DNA of 64,000 bases, taken from Microbacterium timonense (GTDB lineage: Bacteria > Actinomycetota > Actinomycetes > Actinomycetales > Microbacteriaceae). Position numbers and translations under genes: made by a program. Positions 49,343-57,884 of this stretch are shown piece after piece. Numbering within the stretch: the first letter of the stretch is position 1; each line of letters opens with the position of its first letter. The DNA is taken from the NCBI RefSeq assembly GCF_900292075.1, contig NZ_OLMV01000004.1, forward strand, positions 62,001 through 126,000, given 5' to 3'. Under the pieces are notes generated by a model that was not told the DNA's origin, ran no database searches, and was given only the letters and a program-made list of their open reading frames with translations.

Positions 49343-50002
49343 ATGGAAACCAGCATCGTCGGCGTGGGAGTGGGCATCACGGATCGCTTCCGCAGTGTCG
49401 TCGAGGAGAAGGCCGTCCGCATCGGGAACATCGCCCCCCGCGCGCAACGCGTCGACGTCAAGGTCACGCACCGCGCGTATCACAACGGTCGCATGGAAGA
49501 CGAGACAGTCGAACTGACGGTCAACGGCAAGGGTCCGGTCATCCGGGCCGAGGCCACCGACGGTGACAAATTCACCGCGCTGGATCTCGCCGTCGACAAG
49601 CTGTGCGAGCAGCTACGGCGCGCCAAGGACAAGCGCGTCGACGCGCGCAACCACCCTCGCGGCGCCAAGTTCGAGAAGGGGAGCGGTGCTCTTCAGGGCA
49701 TCGACGTGCAGCCGGCATCCGCCGACGTGCTCCGCGCCGTCGCGACCGGCGAGATCCCGATCGTCACCGGAAGCGAGGAGGAGGAGGGGTACACGCCCGT
49801 CGTCATCCGCACGAAGGAGTTCCAGCCGGAGTGGATGTCGGTCGAGGAGGCCGTCGACCGCATGGAACTCGTCGGTCACGACTTCTTCCTCTTCATCGAC
49901 GCACGCACCGACCACCCGAGCGTCGTGTACCGCCGCAAGGGATGGGACTACGGCGTGATCTCGCTGGCCACGCAGGCGCAGCCGGAGGAGCTGGCATCCT
50001 GA
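49343..50002 (+). CDS. hpf: Ribosome hibernation promoting factor, long form
   Basis: This 219-residue protein has an N-terminal S30AE/YfiA domain (residues 1-110; VTHRAYHNGRMEDETVEL, LDLAVDKLCEQLRRAKDK) and a C-terminal dimerisation domain (about 155-212; VVIRTKEFQPEWMSVEEAV, FFLFIDARTDHPSVVYRR). The long form dimerises inactive 70S ribosomes into 100S particles. It is followed by a strong terminator hairpin. In mycobacteria hpf directly precedes secA1; here about 11 kb of other genes lie between them. Confidence 0.94.
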   Translation: METSIVGVGVGITDRFRSVVEEKAVRIGNIAPRAQRVDVKVTHRAYHNGRMEDETVELTVNGKGPVIRAEATDGDKFTALDLAVDKLCEQLRRAKDKRVDARNHPRGAKFEKGSGALQGIDVQPASADVLRAVATGEIPIVTGSEEEEGYTPVVIRTKEFQPEWMSVEEAVDRMELVGHDFFLFIDARTDHPSVVYRRKGWDYGVISLATQAQPEELAS

Positions 50003-50028
50003 AGCACCGCGCGTCGGTGTGACAGACG

Positions 50029-50060
50029 AGGAGGGTGCGGCCCCGGGGCCGCACCCTCCT
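50029..50060. terminator. Terminator between convergent hpf and coiled-coil gene
   Basis: A perfect 32-bp palindrome: arms 50029-50044 and 50045-50060 are exact reverse complements with no spacer. It starts 27 bases after the hpf stop and 18 bases before the end of the opposing gene, so it can work for both. Confidence 0.85.
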
Positions 50061-50077
50061 GCTGTCGTCGGTGGTGT

Positions 50078-51442
50078 TCAGTCGAAGATGCCGTCGAGGA
50101 TGCTGCCGATGACGAGGCCGCCGAGGATCCCGCCCATCACGTCGGAACCGCCGCCGCGGCGACCGCCGTAACCGGGACCGTAGCCCTGGCCGAAGCCGGG
50201 AGCGCCCCACTGGTCGGGCTGCGGGCGGGCGGCGTCGATGTCGCGCTGGGCCAGCTGCAGCGCCTCGCTGGCGAGGAATGCGGCGCGACGCGCCATGGCG
50301 AACGCCTGCTCGCGATGATCTTCGTCGATGGAGGTCGCGGCGGCCGCGGAGGCGCCGAGGTAGCGGTCGAGGTCGGCGCGCACCCGCTCGGCTTCGGCGA
50401 GCCGGGTGCGTGCGTCGGCGCCGATCCAGCCACGGTGACCGGCGATGACGTCCCGTGAGACCGCGAGCTGCCGGTCGGCGTCGTCGATCGCGTGCCGCAC
50501 GTGCTCGAGCGGCGGGATCGGGCGAGCCGCGCGCTCGCGAGCGGCGGCGATCGCAGCGTCCAGTCCGGCGTTCGCCTCGCGCAAGCGGGTCAGCTGCTCG
50601 AACGGATCGGTGTTGACGCCCGCGGCGGGCAGGGCGGCAAGGGCACCCTGCAGCTCGGCGATGGCAGCGGATACCGCCGGCGTCTGCGGCTCCTTGAGCG
50701 CCACCACGAGATCGTTGCGGGAGTCCTCGACGATGGCCGCGAGCGTCGACTCGGCGCGCAGGGCCTCGACCTCGAACGTCTCGACGGCATCGAGGAGGGT
50801 CTCGGCGCGGCGGACGGACTCGGCGGATGCCTCCAACGCCATGTTCGCCTGCTCACGCTGGCCCGCCTCACGCCGGCGCTCGGCGACCCCGGCGCTGTGC
50901 TCGGCGAATCCGAGCAGCTGCTCGGCCTCGGCCGGGTTGGCATCGATCTGGGCGAGAGCTTGAGCGGAGTAGCGCGCGGCGAGCCGTTCGACGGTGGCGC
51001 GGGCGTCGGGAATGCGCAGGCGCAGCCGCGCCGCATCCGCCCTCACCTTCGCGATGATCTCCGGCGCCCGACGCGCCCGCTCGATCGCGGCGGCGAGAGC
51101 CTCGGTGCGGTCGTCGAGGAGGTCTTCCGCCCACTCGCACAGCTGCACGATGCGCGCGTTGCGCGTGCGCAGCTCTTCCGGGGTGTCGGGGATCTCGTCG
51201 TGGTTGAGCTGGTGCAGGTGGAAGGCCTCCTGCAGGTGCGTGCGCACCGCGTCGAGCGCCTCGCGGAGCTCCTGTGTGGGCCCCGCGCCGAGTTCCGCGT
51301 CGGCGAAGACGAGCTCGTCGGCGGTGAGGCGGATGCGCTCGTCGGCGGCGACGAGGGCCTGCTGCGCGCGCCGTGCGAGGTCGGCATCCTGCGCGGTCAG
51401 CTCTTCCTGTTCACGCTTGCGTCTGCCCCAGAATCCGGCCAT
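50078..51442 (-). CDS. Coiled-coil protein resembling the C-terminal part of TPM-domain proteins
   Basis: This 454-residue protein is almost wholly helical and rich in A, E and R from residues 8 to 400. It ends in a glycine-rich segment (GGRRGGGSDVMGG) and a short hydrophobic tail (ILGGLVIGSILDGIF). The pattern, especially VAADERIRLTADELVFADAEL and REALDAVRTHLQEAF, resembles the region following the TPM domain in actinobacterial TPM proteins, but no TPM domain or signal peptide is present. ATG 51442 is supported by a leaderless -10. Function is unknown; a membrane-tethered scaffold is possible. Confidence 0.6.
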   Translation of the reverse strand: MAGFWGRRKREQEELTAQDADLARRAQQALVAADERIRLTADELVFADAELGAGPTQELREALDAVRTHLQEAFHLHQLNHDEIPDTPEELRTRNARIVQLCEWAEDLLDDRTEALAAAIERARRAPEIIAKVRADAARLRLRIPDARATVERLAARYSAQALAQIDANPAEAEQLLGFAEHSAGVAERRREAGQREQANMALEASAESVRRAETLLDAVETFEVEALRAESTLAAIVEDSRNDLVVALKEPQTPAVSAAIAELQGALAALPAAGVNTDPFEQLTRLREANAGLDAAIAAARERAARPIPPLEHVRHAIDDADRQLAVSRDVIAGHRGWIGADARTRLAEAERVRADLDRYLGASAAAATSIDEDHREQAFAMARRAAFLASEALQLAQRDIDAARPQPDQWGAPGFGQGYGPGYGGRRGGGSDVMGGILGGLVIGSILDGIFD

Positions 51443-51448
51443 GGATCG

Positions 51449-51454
51449 ATCCTA
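51449..51454 (-). promoter_or_regulatory. Leaderless -10 box for the coiled-coil gene
   Basis: TAGGAT on the minus strand is followed by six bases and ATG 51442. Confidence 0.5.
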
Positions 51455-51557
51455 CGGGGCTGACTGGGAGCGGGCTGAGGCGGGCGGGTGCGACGGGGGG
51501 ATTTTCGCGCAGGGCGTGACCGTCCGCGAGGGCTGCGCCCAGGCCGGAGGGAACGGG

Positions 51558-53390
51558 TCAGCCGTCGCCGCGCTTGTGCCGGGGCTTGCGCGCCGGACGG
51601 TCGTCGCCGTACGAGCCGCGCGACTGCGAACGGCCGGCATACCGGTCGCCGGACCCGCGGCTGTCGCGGTACGAACCGCCCGTAGCGTCCTTGCGGCGCT
51701 GCGGGCGACCGGTGTCGGGACGCAGCTCGATGAGCTGCCCCGAGATGCGGGTGTCGGCCAGGCGGTCCAGCGCCCCCGCGGGAAGGTTCGCCGGCAGCTC
51801 GACGAGCGAGAAGTCGGGCATGATCTTGATCGCGCCGAAGTCGTCGCGGCGCAGGCCGCCCTCGTTCGCCAGCGCGCCCACGATCTGGCGCGGCTCGACG
51901 CGCTGCCGCTTGCCCACGTTGATGCGGTACGTCGCGAAGCCCTCACGCGGCGTGCGGCGCTCGCCGCGCTCGGGGCGCTCGCCACGCTCCGGGCGCTCCC
52001 GGCGCTCGCGGGCGGGCGCGGGCTCGGGGTCCGGCTCCAGCAGCAGCGGCGTCTCGCCCTGAGCGACGACGGCCAGTGCGGCCGCGACATCCACCTCGGG
52101 CACATCGTGATGCCGCACGTAGTGCGCGACGATGTCGCGGAAGCGCTCGATGCGCTCGGCCTCGTCCAGGGCCGCCGTGATGCGGTCGTCGAACCGCGAC
52201 AGGCGCGTCTCGTTCACCTCGTCGACGCTGGGCAGCGGCATCTCGGTGAGCTCCTGCCGCGTGGCGCGCTCGATCATGCGCACGAGACCCCGCTCGCGCG
52301 GAGTGACGAAGCTGATGGCGTCGCCCGATCGGCCCGCCCGGCCGGTGCGGCCGATGCGGTGGACGTAGGACTCGGCATCCGTCGGGATGTCGTAGTTCAC
52401 GACGTGCGACACGCGCTCGACGTCGAGCCCGCGGGCGGCGACGTCGGTGGCCACCAGGATGTCGAGCTTTCCGGACTTCAGCTGGTTGACCGTCTTCTCA
52501 CGCTGCGGCTGCGCGATGTCGCCGTTGATGGCGGCGGCCGAGTAGCCGCGCGCCCGCAGCTTCTCGGCGATCTCCTCGGTGACGCTGCGGGTGCGGCCGA
52601 ACACGATCATCCCGTCGAAGTTCTCGACCTCGAGGATGCGCGTGAGCGCGTCCATCTTCTGCTGCCACGCGGTGATGAGGTAGCGCTGGGTGATGTTGGC
52701 CGACGTCTGCGTCTTGGCCTTCACCGTGATCTCTTCGGGGTCGTGCAGGTACTGCTTCGACATGCGGCGGATTTGCGCGGGCATCGTCGCGGAGAAGAGC
52801 GCGACCTGCTTCGTCTCGGGCGTCTCGGCGAGGATCGTCTCGACATCCTCGGCGAAGCCCATCTTCAGCATCTCGTCCGCCTCGTCGAGCACGAGGTACT
52901 GCAGCTCGGAGAGGTCCAGCGTGCCCTTCTCGAGGTGATCGATGATCCGCCCCGGCGTGCCGACGACGATGTGCACGCCCCGCCGGAGGGCGGACAGCTG
53001 CACCCCGTAGCCCTGACCGCCGTAGACGGGAAGGATGTGCACGTCCTTCAGGTGCGCGGCGTAGGTCGTGAACGCTTCGCAGACCTGCAGGGCGAGCTCA
53101 CGGGTCGGCGCGAGGACGAGAGCCTGCGGCGACTTCTGGCTGAGATCGAGCCTGTCGATGATCGGCAGCGCAAACGCGGCCGTCTTGCCGGTTCCGGTCT
53201 GCGCCATGCCCACCACGTCACGCCCGCCGAGGAGCGTGGGGATGGTCGCCGCCTGGATCGCCGAGGGGGTCTCGTAGCCGATGTCCTTCAGCGCCTTGAG
53301 GACGGGCTGGCTCAGCCCGAGGTCGGAGAAGGTCATCGCTGCGGGCTCGGTCGGAGCCTCTGTTTCGGTCTGGTCGGCGTCGGTGTGCAC
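51558..53390 (-). CDS. deaD: DEAD-box RNA helicase (DeaD/CsdA-like)
   Basis: This 610-residue ATP-dependent RNA helicase has a Q motif, motif I AQTGTGKT, motif II DEAD, SAT, and motif VI HRIGRTGRAGR. A DbpA-type RNA-binding domain follows (RINVGKRQRVEPRQIVGAL) and then an arginine- and glycine-rich tail. A basic ERRERPERGERPERGERR linker precedes the RNA-binding domain. Such helicases help ribosome assembly and growth in the cold. The start GTG 53390 lies five bases after TACGCT on the minus strand; ATG 53336 is an alternative that would lose an acidic leader of 18 residues. Confidence 0.94.
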   Translation of the reverse strand: MHTDADQTETEAPTEPAAMTFSDLGLSQPVLKALKDIGYETPSAIQAATIPTLLGGRDVVGMAQTGTGKTAAFALPIIDRLDLSQKSPQALVLAPTRELALQVCEAFTTYAAHLKDVHILPVYGGQGYGVQLSALRRGVHIVVGTPGRIIDHLEKGTLDLSELQYLVLDEADEMLKMGFAEDVETILAETPETKQVALFSATMPAQIRRMSKQYLHDPEEITVKAKTQTSANITQRYLITAWQQKMDALTRILEVENFDGMIVFGRTRSVTEEIAEKLRARGYSAAAINGDIAQPQREKTVNQLKSGKLDILVATDVAARGLDVERVSHVVNYDIPTDAESYVHRIGRTGRAGRSGDAISFVTPRERGLVRMIERATRQELTEMPLPSVDEVNETRLSRFDDRITAALDEAERIERFRDIVAHYVRHHDVPEVDVAAALAVVAQGETPLLLEPDPEPAPARERRERPERGERPERGERRTPREGFATYRINVGKRQRVEPRQIVGALANEGGLRRDDFGAIKIMPDFSLVELPANLPAGALDRLADTRISGQLIELRPDTGRPQRRKDATGGSYRDSRGSGDRYAGRSQSRGSYGDDRPARKPRHKRGDG

Positions 53391-53478
53391 AGTTCAGCGT
53401 AGCGGGGCCCGCCTGGGAGGCGACAGGATGCCGTGCGCCCGAGCGCTCCGCGCCCGGCTCAGCGGCGGCGCGCCCGGC

Positions 53479-53583
53479 TCAGCGGGGCCGCACGCTCTGG
53501 ACGGCGAGCTCGGTGATGTCGACCGGCTGCGTCGGCGGCAGCACGATCGAGGCGGGGTCGACGGCGGGCACGGTGGGGGTCAT
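53479..53583 (-). CDS. Probable 34-residue peptide at the end of the PadR-ABC operon
   Basis: ATG 53583 has an AGAGGA ribosome site six bases upstream and opens a 34-codon frame, starting MTPTVPAVDPAS and ending ITELAVQSVRPR. It is 70 bases downstream of the FtsX permease stop on the same strand. The peptide is rich in P, V and T, has no cysteine and no membrane segment. Possible roles are an exported peptide substrate, a modified-peptide precursor or a small regulator; nothing in the sequence decides. I recognise no family. Confidence 0.5.
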   Translation of the reverse strand: MTPTVPAVDPASIVLPPTQPVDITELAVQSVRPR

Positions 53584-53653
53584 GTCACGTCCTCTCATGA
53601 ACGACCCGGTGCGGGCCCTTCACTGGAGAGTGTCCGGCTGGGGCCGATCCGTC

Positions 53654-56524
53654 TCACGTGATGACGGTGCGGCGCGTGAGCTCGGGATGTCGCGGGGGAA
53701 CGATCCCGTTCACGACGGCGATGGCCAGCGGAAGCGCCAAGACCAGACCGGTGATCAGCCACCACGGGATGTCGTCCACGCGCTGCGTGCCACCGGACTG
53801 GATCGAGAACCCGATGGCGGGGAGCACGCCGGTGACCGCTCCGGCCGCCGTACCGAAGCCGGCGATGATCAGCCCCTGCCAGAAGCCGATGCGCCGGCGC
53901 AGCGACCGCGTCGCTCCGACGGCGGCGAGCGTCGCGTCGTCGGGGCGTCGTTCGAACCTCGCCAGGCCCAGTGCGACGGCGCTCGCACCGAGCACGAGCA
54001 CGCAGACGGCGGTGAGCAGCGGCACGACCCAGACGGCATCGCCGGGGGGACCGCCCTCGACTGTCGGCGAGAGTGTGAAATCGGGCGTGCTGAGGACCTC
54101 CGCTCGGCTCTGCATCCGGTCGCGGGCCTCCTGGGTGAGCGGCTCAGGGGTCGTCGCCACGACGCGCTCAGGCGCGAGCCTCATGCCGAGGCGCTCGGCG
54201 GTCTCGGGCGTGACGGCGATGATCACGGACTGCAGGGGCGCGGCGACCGTGATCGCGTCGATCCGCTGAGACGCCACCGGTCGGGCATATCTGGGTGCAT
54301 CCGGATGCCGATGGAAGATGTTGTCCGGCACCCTGCCCTCGTACTGATCGAGGCCCCGATACGTCTCGACCGTGATCGCGCCGTCCGTCACGAACCGGCC
54401 GTCCGCTACGATCGCCGCACCGGCCCGGTAGGCGTACAGCTCGGATGCCGGCAGATCGACGCCGAGCGCGGTCTCGATCTGGTCGGCCGCCACCACCGTG
54501 ATCGGGTTGCTCGGGTCCTGGCCCTGGGATGTGAAGGACGCGCCGGATTCGGGGTCGAGGAGGTATCGATCCGGAAGCCGTGCGATGGAGACGGCCGCCT
54601 CGTCCGGGATCTCGTCAGGGGTGCGGTACACCCACATCAGCTGCTGGCGCGCGAGCACCGCGACATCCTCCGCGCCCGCGTCTTCTGCCAGGTGCACCGC
54701 CGCACTCGCCGCGTCTTCTGCCTGGTCGCCGGCGAGGGCTCCGGTCGTCGCGGCCGAACCGGGCCAGATGGAGACGGCGATGCTTCCGACGGGGGCTTGA
54801 TAGAACCACAGCCGCGCCGTCTGGGCGGACTGCATCGAGGACTGTCCGAGCGCGAAGACGCCGAGGAACACGGTCGCCGCGATCGCCGCGAACGCCGGGA
54901 CGGTGCGCGAGGGGTTGGCGGCGGCATCCCTCGACGCGAGCTTGGGGGCGGTGCCGAGCTTCGACAGTCCCCGCGAGCACATCGACAGCATCCACGGGCC
55001 GGACATCAGGATGCCGAACTGCGCGAGGACGGGGCCGACGACGATCCCGTACGCGGGGATGTAACGCCAGGCCGAGTCGTAGCCGACGGCGTCCGTGGCG
55101 TTGATGGTCGCGACGGCCAGCGCGCTGAGGAGCGTGATCGCGACGCCTCCGGCCAGGAGAATCGATCCCCACACGGGCCGGGAGGCGACGGGCCGCTGCG
55201 GACGACGTGCGCCTCGCAGCGCCTGCAGGGCATCGGAGCGGGCGACCCGGCGCGCGGGCATCCATGCGGAGACCGTACCGACGACGACGGCGAACACCAG
55301 CACGGCCGCCAGCAGCTCCCACGGCACATGGAGGCCCCAGAACTGCGTGGCGCGGCCGTCCGAGGTCGCTAGCATGACGAGCGCAGCGAAGCCCACGCCG
55401 GCGCCGACACCGGCCGCGCCGCCGACGAGACCGAGCGTGGCCCCCTGGAACAGGATGATGCGGGACAGGTCGCCGCGATCGGCCCCGACGCCGGCCGCGA
55501 CTGCGAGTGACCGCTGCTGGCGCCGGGCTGCGACGGCGAAGGCCGCTCCCGCGAGCATCACGACGACATAGCCGGCGAAGAGTCCCGCAACCGTCAGCAG
55601 CAGCACCAGCGGCCACATCGTCGCCCACCTGTCCGTCGATGCGGGCGAGGAGTAGAACCTGTTCGTGAACCGCGGTGGGTCGAGGACGACCTCTCGCGAG
55701 AATGCGACGACCCCGTCCTCGTTGAGTTCCTGGACCTGCGGCCAGGACAGCTCGTCCTCGGGGAGGTACCATCGCGTCGCGCCCCCCACGTGTGCGCGTG
55801 CCGCGGAAGGGAGGAAGACCGCGGCGTCGTCATCGGCGAGGGTCGCCGCCTCGAGCGTGCCGACAAGGGTGTAGGGGTCCGCGATCCCCGTCAGGTGCAG
55901 CTGCCCACCCAGCCCGACACCGAGACGCTCGAGCGCGGCAGGGGTCGCCATCGCTTCACGCTCGCCGTCGGGGCGCTCGCCGGCGACGATCGTGAATGCG
56001 CCCTCGAATCGGGGCTCCCAAGCCGGGCCGGCCCATGCGGGGACCACCGCGGAGCCGGCACGGGTCCGCACCGTGGCGGTGCCTTCGGTCAGCGCGATCG
56101 TGTCCGTTCCGGGCGGCAGAACCGTCGTGGGATCCGGGATCGGCGTCCCGTCGGGGATCGTCATGGCACCATCGGCGTCGATCGGGTAGCCGTTCCACTC
56201 CGGCTCCGATGGCACCTGCCAGAACCCGGCGTCGGGGACGCCGAGCGGCTTGATCCATGCCTGCATCCGTCCCAGTTCCACGACGACCCGTTCCGCCGGC
56301 GTGGCGATGCTGCTCATGGAGATGATGAGGAATGCCGTCATGCCGGCGATCGGCAGAGCCACGAGCGTGGCGACGAGGGTGCTGGACACCCATGCGCGCC
56401 GCACCTGGCGACGTGCCATCCGTGCGGAGACGCGCCATCGTCGCCAGGCCACGCCACGGCGGTGTGAGCCCGGCTCGGGGTCATCGCGCCCCAAAGCCGC
56501 CGGGATGCCCCGGGCGCCGGTCAT
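53654..56524 (-). CDS. FtsX-family ABC permease, large
   Basis: This 956-residue protein has an N-terminal helix at about 45-70, a long outer domain of 230 residues, and a three-helix FtsX core (about 305-430). A central pair of helices, a second outer domain, and a second FtsX core (about 820-945) follow. The double-FtsX layout is that of peptide- and lipoprotein-type exporters. A -RRARRPQRP- basic segment separates the halves. It overlaps the ATPase stop by four bases, so the pair forms one exporter. The substrate is unknown, but the small peptide gene just downstream is a candidate. Confidence 0.85.
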   Translation of the reverse strand: MTGARGIPAALGRDDPEPGSHRRGVAWRRWRVSARMARRQVRRAWVSSTLVATLVALPIAGMTAFLIISMSSIATPAERVVVELGRMQAWIKPLGVPDAGFWQVPSEPEWNGYPIDADGAMTIPDGTPIPDPTTVLPPGTDTIALTEGTATVRTRAGSAVVPAWAGPAWEPRFEGAFTIVAGERPDGEREAMATPAALERLGVGLGGQLHLTGIADPYTLVGTLEAATLADDDAAVFLPSAARAHVGGATRWYLPEDELSWPQVQELNEDGVVAFSREVVLDPPRFTNRFYSSPASTDRWATMWPLVLLLTVAGLFAGYVVVMLAGAAFAVAARRQQRSLAVAAGVGADRGDLSRIILFQGATLGLVGGAAGVGAGVGFAALVMLATSDGRATQFWGLHVPWELLAAVLVFAVVVGTVSAWMPARRVARSDALQALRGARRPQRPVASRPVWGSILLAGGVAITLLSALAVATINATDAVGYDSAWRYIPAYGIVVGPVLAQFGILMSGPWMLSMCSRGLSKLGTAPKLASRDAAANPSRTVPAFAAIAATVFLGVFALGQSSMQSAQTARLWFYQAPVGSIAVSIWPGSAATTGALAGDQAEDAASAAVHLAEDAGAEDVAVLARQQLMWVYRTPDEIPDEAAVSIARLPDRYLLDPESGASFTSQGQDPSNPITVVAADQIETALGVDLPASELYAYRAGAAIVADGRFVTDGAITVETYRGLDQYEGRVPDNIFHRHPDAPRYARPVASQRIDAITVAAPLQSVIIAVTPETAERLGMRLAPERVVATTPEPLTQEARDRMQSRAEVLSTPDFTLSPTVEGGPPGDAVWVVPLLTAVCVLVLGASAVALGLARFERRPDDATLAAVGATRSLRRRIGFWQGLIIAGFGTAAGAVTGVLPAIGFSIQSGGTQRVDDIPWWLITGLVLALPLAIAVVNGIVPPRHPELTRRTVIT

Positions 56525-57255
56525 CGTGCGCCCGTCAGCAGCGCCTCCGCACCCTCTCGCCGGGTCTCATCGACCATACGGCCATCGCGGAGGAAGACGA
56601 TGCGGTCGGCGAAAGCGGCATGGCGGGCCTCGTGGGTGACGAGGATGCCGGCGGCCCCGGCATCCACACGCGCACGCAGCATCTTCAGCACCATCTCGCC
56701 CGTCACCGAGTCCAGAGCGCCCGTCGGCTCGTCGGCGAGGATCAGACGGCGTCCGCCGACGACCGCACGGGCGATCGCGACGCGCTGCTGCTGACCGCCT
56801 GACAGATCGTCAGGGTAGACGCCGCCCTTGTCGGCCAGCCCGACCGATGCGAGGGCGTCGCGACCCGCGCGCCGTGCGATGGGCGGGCGGAAGCCGTCGA
56901 GCTCGAGGGGAAGCGTCACGTTCTCGAGCGCAGTCAGCGTCGGGATGAGGTTGAAGTCCTGGAACACGAAGCCCAGCGAGCGCCGCCGCAGCAGTGCGAG
57001 CTGCTTCGGGGACTGCTCGCTGAGGTACGAGCCCTCCACGACCACCTCGCCGGTCGTCGGGGTGGTGAGCCCCCCGGCGATGGCCAGCAGGGTGGATTTC
57101 CCGGATCCTGACGGGCCCATCACTGCGACCAGCTCGCCCTGCCGCACCTCGAAGTCCACGCCCGACAGCGCGGAGACGGCCGTGGCGCCGCTGCCATACT
57201 GCTGCGTGACGCCGATGAGGCGCAGCACCGGCTCGGAAGCCGACGGCGAACTCAC
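56521..57255 (-). CDS. ABC transporter ATPase (MacB/LolD type)
   Basis: This 244-residue ATPase has Walker A GPSGSGKST, Q-loop FQDFNL, signature [14 protein letters not shown], Walker [13 protein letters not shown] and the switch histidine in VTHEARHAAFAD. It belongs to the ATPases that pair with FtsX-like permeases, here the next gene. It overlaps the padR stop by four bases. Export via mechanical work on periplasmic or outer partners is known in this family; the substrate is not. Confidence 0.93.
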   Translation of the reverse strand: MSSPSASEPVLRLIGVTQQYGSGATAVSALSGVDFEVRQGELVAVMGPSGSGKSTLLAIAGGLTTPTTGEVVVEGSYLSEQSPKQLALLRRRSLGFVFQDFNLIPTLTALENVTLPLELDGFRPPIARRAGRDALASVGLADKGGVYPDDLSGGQQQRVAIARAVVGGRRLILADEPTGALDSVTGEMVLKMLRARVDAGAAGILVTHEARHAAFADRIVFLRDGRMVDETRREGAEALLTGAR

Positions 57256-57851
57256 GCGCCTGCCTCCGCTTTCGCCGGCCGTCCGCGCTTCGGCTTGTCG
57301 GTGGACAGCGCCAGCGCCAGCGCGTGATCAGGATGCATGGCCAGGCGCTGCTCGGAATGATCCAGCCAACGCACCTCCGCTTCGGCGGCGAAGATCATCG
57401 AGTCCACGACGAGGGCCCACGCGAGCTCCTCGGGGCCGTCCGGGTTCGCGCCGGCGTACTTCGCACGGTTGAGCTCCTGCAGCTGCGCGAGCGAGGCGCG
57501 GCGCTGCGTCTGGATGATCTCCGACACATCGACCCCAGGCAGGGTCGCCGCGACGGCGAGCTTGATCGCCAGCTCGTCCCGCGTGCCCTGCGCGCGGTGG
57601 ACGGGCGAGGCCAGCCAGCCGCGCACCTCGGCGGATCCGGCATCCGTGATCTGCCAGTAGACGTGACCGTGCTCGTCGACATCGCCCTTCTCGACGAGGC
57701 CGTCGCGCTCGAGCCGATCCAGCGTGTTGTAGATCTGCCCCACGTTCAACGGCCAGGTCGACCCGGTGCGCCGGTCGAACTCGGCGCGCAGCTGGTAGCC
57801 GTAGCACGGCCCCTGATCGAGGATGGCCAGCAGGCTCTGTCGGACGGACAT
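57252..57851 (-). CDS. PadR-family transcriptional regulator
   Basis: This 199-residue regulator has an N-terminal winged helix (SVRQSLLAILDQGPCYGYQL, NVGQIYNTLDRLERDGLV) and a helical C-terminal dimerisation region with PADR/Vir_act_alpha features, ending in KRGRPAKAEAGA, a small AT-hook-like motif. PadR proteins usually repress nearby transport genes until bound by a ligand. It lies in the middle of a seven-gene strand and probably acts on the operator at 60898-60932. ATG 57851 has a GGAGAT ribosome site. Confidence 0.9.
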   Translation of the reverse strand: MSVRQSLLAILDQGPCYGYQLRAEFDRRTGSTWPLNVGQIYNTLDRLERDGLVEKGDVDEHGHVYWQITDAGSAEVRGWLASPVHRAQGTRDELAIKLAVAATLPGVDVSEIIQTQRRASLAQLQELNRAKYAGANPDGPEELAWALVVDSMIFAAEAEVRWLDHSEQRLAMHPDHALALALSTDKPKRGRPAKAEAGA

Positions 57852-57884
57852 GGGATCTCCTTCGGGCGGGGAGGGTGGGTGGAC

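Noticed and set aside
53513..55372. 619-codon plus-strand frame opposite the FtsX permease
   Set aside because: No family features, R/D/G-rich, antisense to a membrane protein with normal hydropathy.
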